This document shows, piece after piece, positions 62,801 through 64,000 of a stretch of 64,000 nt of DNA. The stretch covers positions 95,017 through 159,016 of the forward strand of contig JAQBNH010000011.1 in the NCBI GenBank assembly GCA_028288705.1, read 5' to 3'. The DNA is from Ferruginibacter sp. (GTDB taxonomy: Bacteria; Bacteroidota; Bacteroidia; Chitinophagales; Chitinophagaceae). A program made the position numbers and the translations under genes. Every line of letters starts with the position of its first letter. Positions within the stretch are counted from its first letter, which is position 1. The notes below the pieces were generated by a model that ran no database searches, was not told the DNA's origin, and was given only the letters and a program-made list of their open reading frames with translations.

Positions 62801-64000
62801 TGGCAGCGCGCTACAATGAAAGTTTCACCGTATCTGCGCCCGTGAGCGAATTCCATTATACACTTTACTATTATGACCAGGCAGGCAATCTGGTGAAAAC
62901 CGTGCCTCCTGCTGGTGTAGACATGTCGAAATTCAGCTCGGCTGGTTGGAGCGACAGTGTTAAAAATGCCAGGGCGCTTGGCAACCTGCTAACGCCAGCA
63001 CATGGTTTGAAAACGCAATATCGTTACAATACATTGAACCAGGTGGTGGCCCAAACCACACCCGACGCCGGGCAAAGCCAGTTTTGGTACGACCGTCTTG
63101 GCAGGCTGGTGATCAGCCAGAATGCTAAACAAAAAGCGGCCAGTTCCACCGAAGCCAATGCCTTATACAGTTATACAAATTACGATTACCTCGGCCGCAT
63201 TGCAGAAGTAGGGCAGGTGCGAAATACAAATGGGAGTGAACCGGTAACGGCCACGCTTACCCGAAACACCAACAGTTTGTCTTCCTGGCTTACCGCCCGG
63301 TATAATGTTCGGAGCCAGCTGACACAAACGTTCTACGATACCAAGTATGCCGGCTTTGCAGGATCAGAAGACCTGATTGTCTGGCAGTCCAACCTGCGAA
63401 ACCGGGTGAGCTACACATCGTACACAGATACCGCCACGCTGGGCATGTATAACCAGGCAAGTTTTTACTCCTATGATATTCATGGAAACGTCGATACACT
63501 GATCCAGGATTATGGAAGCTCTGCCGTTACAGGAGTAACGAACATCATGAATGTTCAAACGGTAAATGCCAATCGCTGGAAGCGGATGGTGTACCGCTAC
63601 GACCTGATCAGTGGCAAGGTAAACCACGTGGCCTACCAGCCGCCGAGAAATACGACCTATTACCCCGACATGTTGTATCACCGCTATAGTTACGATGCGG
63701 AAAACCGGCTCGTACTTGCCGAAACATCGGTGGACAGTTTGGTCTGGGAAAAAGATGCGCGGTATGAATATTATAAACATGGCCCGCTTTCACGGATGGT
63801 GCTGGGAGAGCAGTTGGTACAGGGTATCGATTACGCCTATACGCTGCAGGGCTGGTTAAAAGGAGTTAATGCGAATAGCATTGCAAATCCTGATGATGAT
63901 ATGGGGACCGACGGAAAGGTTTCCACCTTGAACCAGTATACCGCCCGAGATGCCTACAGTTTCAGCCTGGATTATTTTATCGGTGATTATCAACCCGTGA
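56899..64000 (+). CDS. Giant RHS/YD-repeat secreted protein (3' end outside window)
   Basis: The frame is open from the ATG at 56899 to the window end (2,367 codons). It starts with a signal peptide (MKLTAKLAKIILLLVSIQYV). The first half is strand-rich with a DUF6443-like start (VVQYFDGSLRNRQTV, ETLYDYQGRPAIQVLPTP). A cysteine-rich middle and two LamG-like modules follow (about 61,070-61,490 and 62,000-62,450). YD-type repeats begin at about 62,840 (HYTLYYYDQAGNLVKTVPPA, TQYRYNTLNQVVAQTTPDAG) and continue to YTLQGWLKGVNANS near the edge. In RHS proteins these repeats form a shell around a variable C-terminal effector; that part lies beyond the window. Confidence 0.9.
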   Translation, partial: MKLTAKLAKIILLLVSIQYVTVGRAFATDEKYAAIPLTGTNNQIQKDSSNYVQDTVFFNMALRPTQTTYSVKNLVTFKINEFSNIALPDTFKVTISFKVYFTKLVSGTEVQDSSALQTIFVEYNKFRNYQNKALYSFEGGYSARVKILSVTSVSSSGTFSSYKNALMLENQITVTREYAFNPLTDYVASVSGTPGSQLQACDASGEYVVSWGKLRVANEYDLEWTYLDSVALINYYVPNTSTLDARKVFQNNASRVSITNESYAIPLLYDNKGVLFFRVRPVVLRPGGQRLEGNWSSNYTNGMGVYGFAGHEIKLNWQASTSFAEEGKRKSVVQYFDGSLRNRQTVTKDNSNCKTIVAETLYDYQGRPAIQVLPTPTLSSLIGYTPNFNRDVNGANYDKSIFDGDTSAILSSCNALLPGMGNTVSGASRYYSTNNEVNVYTAGSIRYIPSAKLYPFAETRYTPDNTGRIAMQGGVGKEFQINQITNSFTHETKYFYGSADPEELDALFGTEVGNASHYSKNMVKDANGQYSVSYTDMHGRTIATALAGKPESKMDTLSSSNTKLIVKKLLDTTNNLVTGRSIVSSKALIVTSSGMHRFQYSLTPDKISVQTCDSATICYDCLYDLDITISNDCSNPAAGPITIRRTNLRADGIMDTTCGGPAKTFPGVDTSVYLTPGSYMISKTLTISPKGLDKYNEIFLRRNTCKTLQQIIQEQQQIFLAQVQCHPTCQSCTDSLGTLESYVARYYLRNNIPVSDTGSFRDQAVLAYSMEKASCDDLCSSTGLHTSAREQMLADMTAPYGQYAEIDSAYDPHNIFYSNAVTGLPRFKLLVGGDFYKDAFGRPDSIVNSAGQRVPPTDVSITKEDFINNFKASWATTLLPLHPEYCFLQKAESYAASYTWDERFEKVDSYAQAVDSGFLNPSNFTGLPSRPIFNSATTTHRDPMFTSLATGSAAAFKDSLFQYVNTGSGTITAWSMATVMAHCGAEDDACFNLYKNADSAFSVGASCSGELDFAWRFFREMYLFKKTEIVNKLIHSSCPTPEILSWHTLSFPIIDVMDGTHDIPSDPAAGADSLAQFIDENCRGYVTQWLEELHPCNLLQTDIDILFPRMIEVCKKGGDLDHVFGSSTTPPGTATSAMDVSFEQIMKNVLGDRYDSTCNAYLITAPLPYGQQPSYSDVEIWDKPDSCQCTKISGLYNQFQQAGGGNFSDFVFTKTGTRMYPGVLDTLRRLCSGEIACQFLATPIVLPVALQCNTGPVCISCTEMKVAYNQFKVEFPGIDPTYDNNDSVRQNRNKLFGTFMNRRFGFVKDATDYLDFMSTCALPVKTDSSYCDSLNLLLRNYQQLPNKIDTAKNDAGQCDTSHLKVSITNSFTHTGGFLKSWMSNGVWKNPLENYAPTPNFIYSDTLCLPDSSFSSESRLRFPFNDKGYESYVNGGKTAYTYGSLINAYSFENKNIGIYLINGKQWKAAVPALNDSIYGYLQVIENGVQTIHSYFPLGIKYLGEWVNLKLEIKNLQLRVLLNDVQKDTFTLASPVTKFYSQVAEPYGPDFQMDWLKMFDKQDRLRYFEEFNGCENLAKQTLPKCQPDCKQDFVTYFNAKSNTQYTFTQIDSLYFNRCGIHPDPCYKSPIDCNNMQQALKEYYLSQYSTTHDSMGVDQSWFIGSNYIDRSGYPYSIKDFIKAGILSTADSVVNNRGDFGFGFQIPMCVDNGFSLSIKLRTKPGSNAFTGQPMFYQYFTNGGYLLTEFTGYGSYNGWQGGYRDVGGNYHGIYDFSQNDSLYTVFDTWKTYKVSFKNNRAYTYINDSLKASIYFPGTFDRLRAFSMANWYNTETEYDWVKIQDASGKIIYQEDFNDYTNFSKADNSVLCQLVNCSGNFTYFFNNRFHTNYSYTELLELYKGKCNIYFEPCTSASGPTLCGDPKPVFENVDAPDLSACADSTLFSVGTGTLLYNAYRDSLVNSFNDRYLEKCLAARYNESFTVSAPVSEFHYTLYYYDQAGNLVKTVPPAGVDMSKFSSAGWSDSVKNARALGNLLTPAHGLKTQYRYNTLNQVVAQTTPDAGQSQFWYDRLGRLVISQNAKQKAASSTEANALYSYTNYDYLGRIAEVGQVRNTNGSEPVTATLTRNTNSLSSWLTARYNVRSQLTQTFYDTKYAGFAGSEDLIVWQSNLRNRVSYTSYTDTATLGMYNQASFYSYDIHGNVDTLIQDYGSSAVTGVTNIMNVQTVNANRWKRMVYRYDLISGKVNHVAYQPPRNTTYYPDMLYHRYSYDAENRLVLAETSVDSLVWEKDARYEYYKHGPLSRMVLGEQLVQGIDYAYTLQGWLKGVNANSIANPDDDMGTDGKVSTLNQYTARDAYSFSLDYFIGDYQPV

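Overview
The window reads as a chromosomal segment of a Bacteroidota bacterium, most likely a Chitinophagaceae relative. The grounds are TAnnTTTG promoter -7 boxes, a fused SecDF, an approximately 310-residue NusB followed by DUF1573 and YajC, a WWD-type CcmF beside a CxxxY-type CcmE, and a large secreted SpvB/RHS gene cluster. No rRNA, CRISPR array, transposase or integrase was found. One tRNA (Pro, anticodon GGG) is present.

Positions 1-25,500 are mostly housekeeping: cytochrome c maturation (ccmF partial, ccmE), a ureohydrolase, a radical SAM enzyme, a methylmalonyl-CoA mutase catalytic subunit, an A-type Fe-S carrier, SecDF, a serine hydrolase, an aspartate-type aminotransferase, the nusB-DUF1573-yajC-coaE block, groES-groEL, an SMR (Gdx-like) exporter, a dicarboxylate symporter, a HAD protein and a class I aldolase. 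The gaps between them are filled by degenerate dispersed repeats (cores CTCTGTGGTAAA and CTTAGTGGCGAAAAA, plus a GCAAGGCACGCAAGG type). These run up to gene ends and in two places supply a start or stop codon.

Positions 25,700-38,200 are accessory DNA: an MntA antitoxin with an amber-interrupted HepT partner, small hypothetical genes separated by hairpin-rich spacers that partly resemble integron cassettes, two YozG-type HTH regulators (one with DUF2975), a divergent gene pair carrying 10-bp phased TTTCTATCAA iterons, and two homologous promoter-leader-terminator units that look like small RNAs. An earlier short stretch (20.6-21.5 kb) holds orphan twin operators, tRNA-half repeats and a decayed Fic-like gene.

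Positions 39,044-44,607 form a low-GC island. It holds a GHKL ATPase and, 4 bp downstream, a 780-residue protein with two degenerate phosphoribosyltransferase-like cores, then a possible 30-residue membrane peptide, TcmP and a three-Cys radical-SAM-like DUF5131 protein. The ATPase-PRTase pair is the best candidate here for an undescribed (probably anti-phage) system.

Positions 45,072-64,000 are a secreted-protein locus: an exported protein split by a -1 frameshift at a slippery G GGT TTT site, a TANFOR/FN3-like protein, a 2,524-residue SpvB-like protein with a PA14 domain, a LolA-like protein, and a giant RHS/YD-repeat protein that runs off the window end, so its C-terminal tip is not visible.
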